A DNA stretch of 64,000 bases from Cylindrobasidium torrendii FP15055 ss-10 (lineage: Eukaryota; Basidiomycota; Agaricomycetes; Agaricales; Physalacriaceae). Shown here one piece after another: positions 11,168 through 24,438 of this stretch. Both the position numbers and the translations under genes were made by a program. Numbering within the stretch: position 1 is the first letter of the stretch; each line of letters starts with the position of its first letter. The notes under the pieces were generated by a model that was not told the origin of the DNA, did no database searches, and saw only the letters and a list, made by a program, of their open reading frames with translations. Location: contig KN880436.1 in NCBI GenBank assembly GCA_000934385.1, positions 248,001 to 312,000 on the forward strand, written 5' to 3'.

Positions 11168-14100
11168 TTACCGTCCATCAAACATATCGTCCATAATCCC
11201 TCTCTCAACCGACTCCCAGTCTACAACACCCCCGCTGCCATACACACTCTCGTATGTCGACAAGCTCACGTTCCCGAAGAACTCGCCTAGCTCGCGCATG
11301 GTCTCGACTTGCCTGATATCGTTGAGCAGAGGTCGCCGCATCAACGAACGCGCTGGCGCCAGCAGGGTGCTCTCGGGCACATTCTTGTTTGAGTCAGCCT
11401 ATGCGATCGAATCAGCACGGAGGTCGGTCGAACCAAGTGAAAATGAAACGAACGGCTGGCAGACCTCCCACAATCTCCGCGAGCTGGTCCAGCAGAGCTG
11501 CAGGATGCCAATCATTCGGGCGATAAATGGCATCCACAGTATCAGTCATAAACACCCATTGGTATCTTAATAAGCATGTCCAGTGAGCAAGTTCCTGCAT
11601 CATTCCCCGCCTAGCCGGGAAATGCTGAGTACGCACATTTGGAACTCCTCTGTCTGCAGAGTGAACAGAAGATCGAGGCATTTGCAAGCAGCCAAGACAA
11701 GCTGGAGCTCCTCGGATCCATCCGCAGGTACGTTCTCTAGGGAGCCTTGGAATAGACGATACTTGATCCTAGTCAACGAGTGCACGGAGATATGGGGGGG
11801 ACTAAGACGCACCAATTCCATCAAAATAGTTGGCCAGAAGCTCATGAGGTTATGCGGTGACAGTCTGCACAGCAGCACCCTCAAGCAGAGATATACCTCA
11901 CTCTGCACCGTGGGGGTCGACACATTTCTGAGAGTATCCACGAGCTTCTCTTGTATAGAAGGCAACTGAGTCAAGAACTGGTTCTTGTCACCCGTGAATA
12001 TCACAAATGCCAGTCGTCTGAGATTGAGTGACCGGAGCAGCATCTCGTACTCCTTGTTTGTGAAGATGTTGGTTGACGGTGAGGTAGCCACCTTGCCTAC
12101 GCCTATGTCAGCCATATATTGAAGCGGGCTAAGTTACACACCAAGAAGCTCAGAGAAGGCAGTCTTATCCGCATCAAACAAAGATTTGAAAATCGGCCGC
12201 CAGTCATCAGCCACCTCCGCATTGCCATTGAACAGCCGATTGTCGTACAGAAGCTCGACTACAGGCGGTCGCCATGCCTTGAGAGCACCGTGAATCCGAC
12301 ATAGCTCCTTAATGATAGCTAATGTTGTTGTATCCACATCCAGTGGTCTATAATGAAGTTTGAGCAACACGCTCGCTCATGTTGGCAACAGCCATGACAT
12401 ACCGGGTCTTCCCCTTCATGGATGGTGTCACAACATAGTACACGATGTTGCTGCATGCTGCTAACACCTTGTCGTTGTCCGCTAAGAAGCGCCTGAGGTG
12501 TGGAACAATGGACGTCGACACATACTCAGTGATCTAGAATGCGGTCAGCTCCCATATCCGGACACGTCCAATGCAACTGACCTGCAAAATAAGTTCATTC
12601 GAGGAGGGAATCCGAGGGGAATCTGTGGTTATGGTGGTAGCACCCGGAGCCAGTTTATCATCGATTTTCTCTGGGAACAGTCAGTATATTCATGCATGAT
12701 AAGTTTAACATGGTCCACCTCGAGGTGCGGGGGACTCCCGCCCGTTCGTGACAAGCGCGTCCTTTGCTGACCGTCTGATCCATGACCCCTGGTCGAACGA
12801 CCGTCCGACATATGACACACAAGCGTCCAACAATTTGCCATAGGTTTCCTGAAAGGTCGCTCAGTCCTGATGAGGCGGGAGTTGATCATCTATATACCTG
12901 TAGATCCTTTCGTATCCTTCTGTCTTCGACCGCCGTTGTCTGGGTCACTTTGTCCGCAAGAACTGTCAGACACCTCAAAGCCGCATACTGCTGTGGTTTA
13001 AATTCCCTCCCAGCACCCATAACGTCCTTCGTCAACTGCAAAAATCGGTTCCAGACTTGCAATGCAATAGGGCCCTCCAATCGACCCAGATATTGTTCCA
13101 AGAACTTGAACAAGGCGGGGTCAGACCTACGTTCGTGAGAATAGAGAGACTTCATGTGCAAAGTCCTTACAGGTCGGGGTTCATTGCTTGTCGCTTGGTA
13201 CGCTCCATTCCTGGGACTCGAGAGGCAATACTCTCGCACATCATGTGTACCGCGTTTTGAGCACTGGATATCAGGACATCCGTAAGGTCGAATGCGCTTG
13301 TCGAAGATACCGCTGGGGTCTGCGCAATATGATGAGCTACTCGCGAGCCAACAAGAGATCTAGACGCACCCCGACATCTCGATGCCAGCATTCGATAACT
13401 GCTTCGAAAACCTCCGGGGCTTGCACGCGGAAAAGATGTTCGAGTACTCTCCGACATCTCAATCGCACTCGGGTGTAGATCAGCGCGAGAGATTCATTCG
13501 TCGACGGGTTTGGTTCTTGGTCAAGCGGTGCTAAGGATCCCCATATCGAGTAAAGCACACGGACAGCTTCTTGCAGTGCACGATATCCAGGTGAGCGTGA
13601 CTGTGCCATCCTGGCGTCAGCAATCGGCTTGCAGTGGTCAAGTAAGAAGACCGCACCGACAGCTGGTCATCTCCCGTCGACTGCGGATTCTCCGAGCCAA
13701 AGACGCCCGACACATAACCCAATAAACCTCCACCCTCTGTCGCGCTCTTCTCCGGGCCCATCACTTCCTCGTCAGATGTCGCAGTTTCCGTCGTATACGT
13801 CAAACTCAGCAATACAAGCCTTTCCAAGCCGTTGAGGAGCATAACCAGCTCTGCATCTGTGATGCTCGACGACATATCATCATCGGCTGCTTCCTCCTTG
13901 CCCTTCGCAACGATCTCCAGCACATCCTCCAGAGCACCTTGCAGTTGCCGGCACACACAATCAGTCAATGGTGGCAGTATCGACTGCAAAGTCGGCTGGA
14001 ACTGTGGAATGGCCATGAGAACGAAATCAAGCCAATGTTGAAGCACTGGTCGATTAGAGGTAACAGAAATCCCGTCTACCAAGGTTTGCACGAGCAGAGG

Positions 14101-17100
14101 ATTCAACCCATATCCCTTTGTGTCCACAGTGAGGGTTTCGTGCTGTGATGCTGAGTCCGATTTGGGGAGGCCATTCCGCCGTACCCGGTCGTCGAGGAGT
14201 GTTGAGGCGGTGATGAGCGAGTGCAGGACATGAAGAAGTTTGTTCTGGAGGTCCAGTCGTCCGAGGTGAATACAGTAGTACAGCTTACCAACCACGGCAG
14301 CTTCAATAGACTCGATGAACAGGGCATCCACTTCACCCCGAGCTACCACGGTTTGCAGTAGCTCGACCGCGGTGGAATGTATGAGGTTATTGCGGGGCTG
14401 CATCATTGGCGTCAATGCTTCTGTCGGCTCAGTCTGTAATAATCTGTGAACGCATCAGCATCCCATCCATTCGTATTCATGTCGACATACCGAAGCAGCA
14501 GCTCAACAAGGACCTCCAAATAGCTTGCGTCTGCGTCAGGAAGTCCACTGTTCTCGACACGCTCTACTAGCCCTGCATGTTGAGATCGCTTAACTGGTGT
14601 ACTGCGAGCCGTCTTTGCGAATCCCTGGCCTCCGAATCGAACGACAGACAATAACATCTCGAGAATGTGGTATATGTATCTTTGATCGAAAGCTCGTTCG
14701 TAGTAGAACCCCTGAAGCTCCTTGGTATGCACCTTCATGGTCGTTGCAGTGCGAATGATAGCCGGGTCAAGCAAGTCGAAGAGTATAGGGTCAAGAACTC
14801 TGTTCAAAAGGTCAACACATTGACAATAACAAGAGCCGAAGTATGTCACCTCAAATACGACTTCAAACTGCAACGCATCCATGTCTCCCCAACCCGCTTC
14901 AAGCTGGGCTCCTCGCTCTTCAATGCATCCAAAACGATCATCAGTGGCACCTTGAACTTGAAACCAGGCAAAAGTTGGTCGTCCGTCAGCCTCCACAGTA
15001 CTCCAAACATCTCGTAGCTCTCGGCCACGTCTGTTATGTTCGCTGTCATAGTCTCCGCTAATATGCTCTCTACGTGAGGTTTCTTCGATACTTCTTCGAG
15101 GTTCCAGATGAGTGTGACGGCGCGTCCGTGATAGGGAGAGGAGTCCGCTCGAAGATAACGAATAAGTTTGCTCATGATCGTGTGCATTGTCAAGCGGTTG
15201 TCGATATACACATTGGGCTTGAGTGCAGGTGCTTCGCATAATGCGACAAGAAGGCTGACTGTCCGGTCGATAGTCAAAAAGTTAGTTGACTGAGCGGTAT
15301 CAGTTATATGGTCGACGAAGACGATGGCGGTCTGACCTTGGCTTGTAAGCATTCCAACACTACTGTTAGCCATTCCTCCGGATTCCACGAAACCGTAACC
15401 TCCGACGGCCCGACTCGCACGACAAGGTCAGTCATAAGTTGCACGCATGAGCAGAGAAATTCCCTCGACAACTGGACGTTCCTGCCCTCGACAATGGCAC
15501 GGGCGAAGCCCTCGCTGAGCACCACAAGACTCTCAAAAGACGCAGAGAACGTTTGTGTGTATGGGGAAGCTGACGATGTCGGCAACTTAGCATCCACGCC
15601 GTACATGGCACAAGCAACCGCGTAAGGAGAGGAAGAGTCGGTTCCCGCAGGCTCCTTCGATTCTGCCACTGAAGGTCGCGCAAGAAGCACCGACTGATGT
15701 ATGAGGGGGACCATGAGTTGCAGTAGTGAGAACGTATGGCGAATGACACCATGGTTGGCCAATTCGGGCGACTGCTCAAGGTGTTTCTGCGTGCGCGTGA
15801 GTGGCTAAGAAGTTAAACAAACAGGGTGGTCACCTACTTGTAGGAGGTCGACCAATGCCGAAAAGACAATGGGAATGTGGACAGTGGACATCTCTTCGTC
15901 TTGAGAGAAGTTGCTTAACAGGAAGGAGGTGAGGGGAACAGAGGTGCAGTCTTCGACAACCGCGGTTGAGAGGATGTCTGAAAACATAGCTTCCAAAACG
16001 GGTTTCCAGAGTAGAGGTGGTTCTACAGCTTCGTACAGTGTGCTTGCAGTCATGGTCAACTGAGGGCGAGTGAGCGCGTCAATGTCAATCTCGAGGGTAC
16101 ACGCACATCTTCAGCAGTCTCTCCGCCCGACTCGATGAGTTTCTTGATAGCCTTAAGGGCATCGCACACGAGGACTTCAGTCACTAGCGCGCCAATCTCC
16201 CACTTGTCTAGCAATGAAATGAAGATCTTGAACGGTCGTGACTCTGAGTATTCATTCGAGGGTGATACCATCTCCTCCTCCAATGTTCGTCTAAGCAACT
16301 CCAGGCCATTGGTTCTCAGATATTGCGTCTGCTCGTCTGTCTTTTCGCTCGGTCCTAAAAGCCATGTATATAGCCGGCGGTTGAGTGATAAGTCGCGTCG
16401 CAATACGACCGAAGTTGCAGCACGCATGAGGATATTCCGGTCGTCCTGGTGAGCTTTGCGAATTGCGACGCCTTCAAGTCGTAGTGATTGAACAAGGATA
16501 TCCAGCGCGCCTCTTCTAACCAGCAGGTTGTCATCCTCGAGCGCTGCTGAAAAGGCGCGTATCATAAGACCGATGTCTTGACCCACAATGCTAGTGATGG
16601 CTGCAATGTCCTCTTGACCGGAGAAGCTAGGTAATCGGCGGGCAAGGAAATTGAGTGCAGTGCCGCGAGAGGACGGCGCGGTCAACATAACAAGCCATAT
16701 GTTTTGGAAGAAGAAAGATGGCGAGACGGCGCCAGAGAGTCGATCTAGCAGACTGAGAACCTGGATATGCGGGTCAGAATATGGCGATGCGGAGGGAGCG
16801 TATAACACACCTTTTCGAAGAATTCTCCAGTCTCCTCCTCCAGCCCTGGCAATAGCGCAATAATAAAGGCCTTCATGATGGGCCGAAGGCCATCTTGTAA
16901 CGGAAGGTAGTGGGTATCGTATAGGTTGAGTAGCGTGGGCTAGTATGCGTTAGGGAATGTGGCTGATATGTGTTGGCCACGCACTTTGACTGATGTTGCA
17001 GCATACTCGAAGAATGGGAATAGACCCAGCGACCAGAGTGGAAGATCGTGCTTGAGGCCGTCGGACTAGGCAGATGTCAGGGGGTGGATGGGCTACAATA

Positions 17101-17456
17101 CGGATACATACCCCAAGAACGGGTAGAATATGCGCGTAGACATCAAGGGCGCGTTGATGCACACCGGTGGGAAGCGCGGGGTTCAGACATTGCGCGAGAC
17201 GCTTGGCTACAACAACTTTGCGTGGGATTTCCTTGAATTGCATGTACGATTGGAATGTCTGTGTCCAATTAACTACAGTACGCAAGCTGAGATCGTAGCG
17301 CACCTTGAGCAACAACTTCAAGAACGCGATACAGTCCGCCCACTCGTGCACATTATCGAAGGAATTTAGACATTTATCGACCTGTTGTGTGTACTTTTTG
17401 TACTTGGGGTCGGCCGCATAGGCTTGGTGGACGGCGGCCACTTGGTCGGTGAGCAT
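11168..17456 (-). CDS. DOP1: Dopey family protein Dop1 (endosome-Golgi traffic)
   Basis: Dop1 is a very large peripheral membrane protein that acts with Mon2 and the flippase Neo1 at the Golgi/endosome. The first in-frame ATG is at 17456. The N-terminal segment [19 protein letters not shown], then after one intron [20 protein letters not shown] and [12 protein letters not shown], is the conserved Dopey N-terminal domain. Long helical-repeat exons follow: about 16.8-16.1, 15.8-15.3, 15.4-14.8, 14.4-13.5 and 12.1-11.6 kb. These are separated by small introns, and the frame closes with TAA at 11170-11168. The total of about 1,700-1,800 residues matches fungal Dop1. Not every splice junction was resolved. 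It converges with the EF-hand gene, with 242 bp between stop codons. Confidence 0.85.
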
Positions 17457-17725
17457 TCCCGCCAAATGGATGTCTGGTCAAGAAGTAGTAGCCATGCACG
17501 TGGCAACACCGTCTATTCACAAGGACACCGAATGGGGACAGTCCATCAGCCTATATAAGGCTGGTGACGCTATGTCGCTGTGCTATACAATATCTTTTTG
17601 CTCAAAACTCTGCCGTCGAAAACGCTGTATGATGTGACGGATTGGATGGGTGGCAATGACTGTATTTTACACTGAATTATGAATTATCCATTTGACTTTC
17701 TCTTCGACATACGGCCCGCGCGAAC

Positions 17726-19975
17726 TCAGTTAGGAACATGCGTGCCATTCTGGTCAATGCACCAGTTGTCCGACCACCACTCGTGGAACGAACATCTTGG
17801 TTCAATACCTTCGGGCTCGTCTCCAACATCTTGCGCCAGCAGCGCTACCACTCCGTGCGCTGGGACAGCATGAGCTGTAAAGTTGCGTACATAAGTGCCG
17901 TTTTCTGTATGCGTCCACAGATCCCTGATGGCGAATTTGGCCCCAGCCCGTGCCCAGGGAGACTCTGAGAAGGAGAAGCTCAAGTCGGCGGGCTCGTCAA
18001 GCGTGTTGATCTGTAGACGGTCAATACAAGGTTCATGAAAGACAGTGGGCATACCATCATGAAAATGGTCCCGTTCTCGCTATTTCCACTCCAGTATTGC
18101 GCTGGATGAGTTTGGTTGAATGTCCTGTCGGGCTACGAAGAAGGATGAGCGATACTTAGACATCGCACTCATTTGTAGCCATACATTTATGCCCCATCGG
18201 AAGGGCGTCACTCCCGTGCCAACAACAGAATCTTGGTTTATCCCAATAATTTCTGAATTCTTGAAGATGCTCAGCGTTTCCTCACTGATTGTCTTCAGCT
18301 AGCCCCAGCATTAACTTGGCGAACCTCGCAGAGATTCATCGGAGACATACATGCGTTCCCTGGTATCTGTGTCAGGAATCGCTTGACGGAAAGCATGAAG
18401 GCATACAATCAATAGAGGCGATTTCATGAAAGCCCAAGCGGTAAAATGGGTCTTTGATTCCTCGTAGGAAAGACCAGCGTTGCCGACCTCAAGCTGTGCA
18501 GGATGAGCGAGGCGATATGTAGTTGTTTCGATGGGAAACGCACAATGTCCATGTCGTTGTGGCCGTAGAAGTTGGACGCCCAGGAAATGAACGAGTTTCT
18601 GAGTTCAGTTAGAGAAGCTGATTCATCCGTGAATGGGTGCCAGTCTGTCAACGTACTCGTTGATAATGGCTGCGATTGATCGCCAAGACGCATCTAAATT
18701 GTTCAGTGTTTAAAGATGGAATTCTTTCAGGCCAGCCAACCTATATCGTCGGTGGTCTAAGAAGGTGTCAGGGAGAGAACTGAACATAAAGCTGTAGCGC
18801 ACCCTCCACGTTTGGCCTAAATCGCGAGCCCAAAGCCACGGTTCGAGCTACGATAGTGCCGAGTGAGTAGTGATCCTATCACGCAGGCGGAATCCGTACT
18901 CTTCCCCATTGACAAAGCGAAAACAACATCTGGGGTTTATCGGTTTTCAGCGCAAGTTTCTTCAAGGCGGTCGACATCCGGCTGAACTCTGATAATCGTG
19001 TAAACAAGTTTTTGATTGAGGATATCTTTGAACTCACTGCCAATCATCCCTTCGCGAATGACATCGTCAAAGGGAACAGCGCAGTTATCGAACCTGGGCA
19101 AGATGTCAGATGCATATATTTTGTATGGAGAACGAGGCGGATACTTGAGAAGGTCGAAGCCCCAGTCCTCACGGAACGTACGGGCATCCCTACCGCCTAG
19201 CAGTGAGCGTAAGCTTAGCGTGAGGGAGCACATGGCGTACCGTTCTTCGTTTTGGTATGATCCCGGGTAGTACTGGCAGGTAAACCAGCCGGAGTCGCCG
19301 TACTAAAAAAGCATAAGGTTGCTTCAAATGATGCACTGATGACACACAATGCCTGCTTTCCTGGGCTAGAGTCAGTGATTGTCGGCCGACTAGTAAATGG
19401 GTACGAACATGCCAAGGTCATGAATCTTATCTGTGAGAGGTCGCATCCCTGAAGGAAATCGTTCTTTGTCTATACCGGCGGAGTGAGCGGTGGATGCATT
19501 TGTTGGGGACGCTACACACTTGCGACGATGTCGCCCGCCTCATTGCGCTGTTTCTCAGAGTAACAGTCATCGATTCCAACGTAGGTGTATCCAGCATCCT
19601 TGAACGCGTTGCACATGAGCGACGAATTGATGTTGAGACGTGACAACTCACGCGGAGACCCAAGTCAACCATTAGCTCTGCTGTCTCCTCAATGAGAGTC
19701 TCATTGATGTTGCACCAGTAGGCGTTCCATGCTGGACATTGGTTCGTAAAGAGGAGGATGGAGCGCTAGTCTACGCACTGTTGTAACCCATGACTGGCAA
19801 GTGCGTTAACGACCACTTCATGGGGAGCAACGTAGGACATACACGGGAGACGGCCGACATCAAAGTCGGGAGCCCGAGGAGTGACCCGCCTGAAGTTTGG
19901 CTTCCTCAAGGAAACCAGAAAGGCAAGCAGCATCACGCCCAGAATAATGGCCATAAAGCGCAGCGGATACGGCAT
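17726..19975 (-). CDS. GH27 alpha-galactosidase with N-terminal membrane/signal segment
   Basis: This enzyme is predicted to remove terminal alpha-linked galactose from oligosaccharides or glycoproteins. The first in-frame ATG (19975) opens MPYPLRFMAIILGVMLLAFL, a hydrophobic segment that is either a signal peptide or a type II anchor. The family motif region GYNSWNAYWC appears after splicing near 19.78 kb, followed by NINETLIEETAELMVDLGL and YVGIDDCY. The nucleophile aspartate lies in LLKFDNC, formed by removing a 51 bp intron near 19.12 kb. The acid/base aspartate lies in NDMDILEVGN, formed across an intron near 18.53 kb. A beta-sandwich C-terminal domain ends at the stop at 17726. Potential N-glycosylation sites (NGT, NFT) support secretion. 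Exons are many and small. The exact splice before the GYNSWN motif is uncertain. Confidence 0.8.
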
Positions 19976-20269
19976 ACCGTCACGGCGCTTGTGCTGCTTT
20001 TTAGGCAGCAAGGCCGCTGTTTCTGTATGTTGTTGCGCTGTCGGAACCGTTTGGGACAACAAATCTCTCGCATTCGAACACACGTACGCATAGTGGATGG
20101 TGGTCAAGTGCCAGTGGCGCCGAATTGCTTCTCCACTCCCGATCGCGTTAATTACGATTGATGGAGTGACGTCAATCGCAAGACCAAACTGGGATAATTG
20201 GGATCTCGTCTTTCGCTGGAATCCGGCGGTTCAGCCATTCTCGCCTGCACCGCTTCTCAGGGTTCCATC

Positions 20270-21540
20270 ATGGGCGACGACGTGGCAAACGATGCGCCCG
20301 AGATTTCCACTCTCAGAGAAGACCTTTCACCGCCGCCGCCCCCAGTCTCGGCCCCGTCTTTGGCCAGTAAATTACGTGTCCTCCAGCCTTCGCCAAGATC
20401 GCAGGGCCCGTCGCCCCCTCTGTCAGCAGGGATGAAGCGCACACAGTCAGACCAAGATGCAGATGCAGACGACGATGACCAAGAGGACCAGCTCATTGAC
20501 GACGATCCTCCACCTTCCCATGGCTCATCCCCGGCGAAGCAGTCTCAGGCTGGAACACCAAAGCGCAAGACCCCGGCAAAGCGCAAGGCTGCAAAGATGG
20601 ACGCAGGCGGATCTGGTGCGCTATCTGTCAACACATACATGCAATATATTGACATAGTCATCTAGTTGCTGGTGACCCCCCACCTAGTATTGGGTCCAAT
20701 GACTCTGCTGGTGTACCTCCGCCTGCTAAGAAGAAACGCACCGCAACCCCTTCAAAGACCAAATCGGCACCGGGAACGCCAGCTCCCAGAACAGGCAAAC
20801 GCGGTGCAAAGTGCGTCCAATAGCTCCCTTCACAGACGCGATTTCGCTCATTTCGGACTTTGTAGAGCAAAAACGGCCATTTCTCATCTCATCGAAGACT
20901 CTGGGGCTACATCAGAGGGTGCGTCTTCCTTAATCATCCAACCGCGCTTGGCGAACGTTCCATACCAGGGGTCACAGCACCATCCTCGCCAATCACCATG
21001 GCCGGCACTCCAGAGCCAGAACGGCCGCCCCCTGCGCAATCCGTCGTGCATCCTACCGCGGACGAAATCGACCTTAAAACGGTTGCCATTCCCGTATACG
21101 CTCTACCCACAAAACCGTTCCTTGTCCAAGCCGTACCCAAGATTCCTCTCAATGGCCCTACCTTCACGCCTGTTCCTGCGCTGGATCGCAAGAACAAGAA
21201 ACCAGTCCGCAAGTGGCATGTCGCGAAGCGCGAAATACGCGGCATAGCTGGCGGGCGCTGGTTCGCTCGTACCTGGGTCGGTGACAAGAATAGTGAATAT
21301 GTTGGAGGCAAGAATGCCATGGCTGAAGCGGCACTCGCCATTCCACGTCCGCCAGGGACAGTAATGGCGCGCTCTGCCAAAGGCCGCGCTGGCAAGTCCA
21401 ATGTGGGGACTGCAGGGCCCTCGCGCGCGCAGTCCGTCGCCGCTGAACCCATCCCACCACCACGCAACCTCACCAAAATGCGGACAAGCTATCAAAATCC
21501 TCCAGCAGACACCCCTGCTGCGTCGGATGGCGATTTTTGA
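20270..21540 (+). CDS. Ies4-like INO80 chromatin-remodelling complex subunit
   Basis: The protein starts MGDDVANDAPEISTLRED. A disordered, acidic then Lys-rich region (about residues 40-200) has three introns, at about 20.61-20.66, 20.81-20.88 and 20.92-20.97 kb, all of which keep frame. The conserved part is at the end: ALDRKNKKPVRKWHVAKREI followed by GIAGGRWFARTWVG. This resembles the C-terminal block of fungal Ies4, where a DRxxKxxRKW motif precedes a Trp-rich segment. Ies4 is a small accessory subunit of INO80. The tail after residue ~300 is low complexity. The family match comes from a remembered motif, so confidence is moderate; an unrelated basidiomycete nuclear protein remains possible. 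It is divergent from the GH27 gene (294 bp between starts). Confidence 0.6.
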
Positions 21541-22095
21541 TTATTCTGGGACTTCTGAACAATAATGCCTCTCGCTACCTTTGTCTCTTTAACACTGCTT
21601 AGTTTTTTCTCCTATCTTTCTGTGTACCACCAGGTTTTATCCTAGGTTATCCTCATGTGTATAATCTATGCCCCATCTACATACATATATGTACGTATAC
21701 ATAATCCTTGCATTCCATTCCCATTTGACTTTGCTTACTTTCTGTATTACTGCGGACTCATTGCTATTTTGCTCGCCTCGGTTCGCCGCGTTATTGGGCA
21801 GGATAAGGTTCTGCAATATGGCTTGTGAGTACTTGAGTCACCATTCCAAGGTAAGTCATGAATGACTAGGACTTAAGTGAGACCTTCAAAGCAGCAGCTC
21901 AACGCTTCGAATTCTACACCAGTCAACAAATCGGTTGACAATTTGAGAAACGGCTGTGCGTCTAACTCGAGGGAGCGGGTAGCGAATCAAATGAAGGTGT
22001 ACATTTTTTTCGAACAACATCATAACCATAAATAAATAATATTTTACCCATACAACCGGGTTCCCACAGATTCCACAGTACCAATGAAAGATTCC
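21541..22095. other. Convergent 3' flanks, no gene recognised
   Basis: This AT-richer stretch lies between two stop codons of convergent genes and presumably holds both 3' UTRs and terminators. No coding signal is seen. Confidence 0.5.
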
Positions 22096-23689
22096 TTAGT
22101 GATGGCTGCCACGACGGAAACGCTGCATGCCACGCTTGGACGGTGTCGCCGTGGACTCGACAACAGGACCAGTAGCAGTGCCCGCAACAACGACGTTGGT
22201 CTCCTGGGCCTTGTTGACGATGTGGACAGAGTCGGTTTGGATGAGGGCCGCGGCATTAACGATGGAAGAGCAAGCGCCCTGGTCCTTCCAAACGAAGGCA
22301 CCATCGCCGTTCTTGTCCGGCTGTCCTGGAATGTCGTTCTGCGTCCACCATCCAGCTGTCCAGAGCCTTCCATTGTAGCTAACCTGGTCACCGCCAACGT
22401 ACTGCAAGCCAGGATTAGCAAAAAGGCGGAGAACATAAAGGGAGAAACATACGACAGTTGCGCTGTTCCAGGCAGAGACACCTCCGCAGCTTCCGCCAGT
22501 AGGAGTAGGGGGAGCAACCGTGGTCGTGCTTCCTCCGCCGCCGGTGGAGCCGCCGAGAGCGGCCTTGACGGTTTTGTCAATACGGCCGTTGGCTAAGAAG
22601 CCCAGTTAGTCGCCGAGGAGGGAACAGTTTTGAGCAGTACGTACCGAAAGCCTGAGAAGCATCCCAGAGCATGACACCGCCGAATGAAGAGTACTGGTTC
22701 TTGGTCTCTGTCGCGATTTGGGAGAGTCTGGCGGCGTCCACGTATTGTCCAGCGTTAGCAGCGGTGTTGCTGGCGGGGGCACCAATGTAAACCTTGACAT
22801 TCTTGTTAGGGCTGGTTGTTTTAGCCCAGTTGTCCCAGGTGCCAAAGTTCCAGGCGTTCTTGTTGTCGTAGTTGATAACACCGCACCAGTTGTTGTAGAA
22901 TTGGATGTAAATGGCATCGAAGGGAACAGCCGAAATAGCCTCGCCGACGTAGGCATCGGGGAAGACACATTGCGGGGCAGCGGTGAGGTAGTACTTCTTG
23001 CTTTGACCGTCGCTAATGCTACGGAACTTGCGAGCGAAGGCGGCGTATCCAGCACTGGATCCACCTTCAATATCGAGGTCAACACCGTCGAGGACGGCGC
23101 TGCCGAAGGGGCGAGTGCTGCTGGAACCACCGAGGAAAAGGTTCCATATAGTGGTCGCGAATGCCTCAGCCTGGGCGTCACCGGTAAAGACGGCACCTCC
23201 GGTGGCACCACCGAGGGAGATGAGGATGAGCTTTCCCTTGGCCTGGCAAGCGGAGATCTCGGACTGCAAGAATTGGCAGTTAGCCAAGTTTGTGCCGGGG
23301 AAAACACCGCTGGCCGCGCTGCATGTCTATCAAGCAAGAGATTAGAAAAGGCTTTTCAGGTAAATTAGAAAAGAGGCGTACGTTGGCCATGTTCAGCTCG
23401 GGTAGCTCGCCGGTGGAAGAGTAGACAGCGACGAAAGCGAGCGGAATAACATCGATTGTGTCGTCGTTGCAGTAGGTAGAGAGAGTCTGCTGCCAGTTTG
23501 CGGGGTCGCTCTCGTGGGTGGCACCGTAAGAGTTCTGTCCATAATACACGACCATCTGTAAGTGGTCGTCAGCCCAATCCTGTAGCCTTCTAACGCGATG
23601 CCTACGTTGTTGTTGGCGGAGTGGTCGTACGCCGACACTAAACCGACAAGACCCGCCAAGGCGATGAGAAGAGAGAAAGAGTGGAGCAT
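22096..23689 (-). CDS. Secreted GH18 class III chitinase with CBM5/12 domain
   Basis: The enzyme hydrolyses beta-1,4-GlcNAc bonds of chitin. The ATG at 23689 begins a signal peptide (MLHSFSLLIALAGLVGLVSA). After the first intron, VVYYGQNSYG starts the GH18 barrel. The catalytic motif is DGVDLDIEGG, matching DxxDxDxE with the proton-donor Glu present. GGVMLWDASQAF is the last barrel strand. A Gly/Thr-rich linker (GGSTGGGGSTTT) leads to a chitin-binding CBM5/12 module with VSYNGRLWTAGWWTQNDIPG. A TAA at 22098-22096 ends the protein. Five exons are visible. It may serve in hyphal wall remodelling, autolysis or mycoparasitism; the sequence does not decide which. Confidence 0.9.
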
Positions 23690-24438
23690 TTCCAAAGAAG
23701 GGAAATCAAAAGATTGGAAGCTCGAAGCGAAAGAAAGTGAGGAAGCTGGAGGAGCTGAAGTCCGTGGTCGTTTCTTCGACCTCTTTATACGACCCAGACG
23801 ACTCCAACAACTCTACAGGGGGCATATAGACGTGTGTATTACCCAGATGGGACAACACGAAGCTTATTCCCCTACCCTCATGACTGAGTCCACTCAAACA
23901 GGTACTCTACCTGTTAGCGCGTTGGACTTCTACACTGAAGAGACTGGCCGAGGCAATATCATTTGATGCATACCATGTCTGGATGCCATCAAACACAAGC
24001 CGCCCTTTCCTGCTTCGTTACATGCGGAAACTGTCAGGTCCATCTTGCAAGTGGTCGCTAACGGTGATGTCGGAACGTGTGGGCGTGTTGAGATGGTTGT
24101 TTTTGACGAGGCAAGTACAGGAATCATAGACCCACGGATTCACGAGGAGCTCTAGAGCTGAGGCTTGGTGCATCGCAGGCCTAAGACAAAGTGATCGCGA
24201 GCTGGAATTGGAGTCGGCACGGCATCGGGTGCTTCGGTCCGGGATGACGATCACATTTCTCAGAGTCTATTGCTATCTTTCGTCGTTACGTGTCCTCCTC
24301 GAACCCCGCACTGCAGGTCACAACAAAAAAATGAACATCTCAAAATCATAGCGCGAGGTCATTCCAATATCATTTTATTGTCCGTAGCGACACTATATCG
24401 GTCAAGTACAACTACCAATGCGGGGAAGTATTTCCATC
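23690..24438. other. Intergenic, chitinase upstream region
   Basis: About 750 bp between the chitinase start and the stop of the dehydrogenase gene, both on the minus strand. Beyond the TATA box I see no gene or repeat. Confidence 0.45.
23783..23789 (-). promoter_or_regulatory. TATA box of the chitinase gene
   Basis: TATAAAG on the minus strand, about 95 bp upstream of the chitinase start codon. Confidence 0.45.

Noticed and set aside
22718..23368. 216-codon plus-strand frame antisense to the chitinase
   Set aside because: It is a codon-bias shadow of the GH18 reading frame; its Gly/Val/Glu-rich composition reflects the opposite strand.
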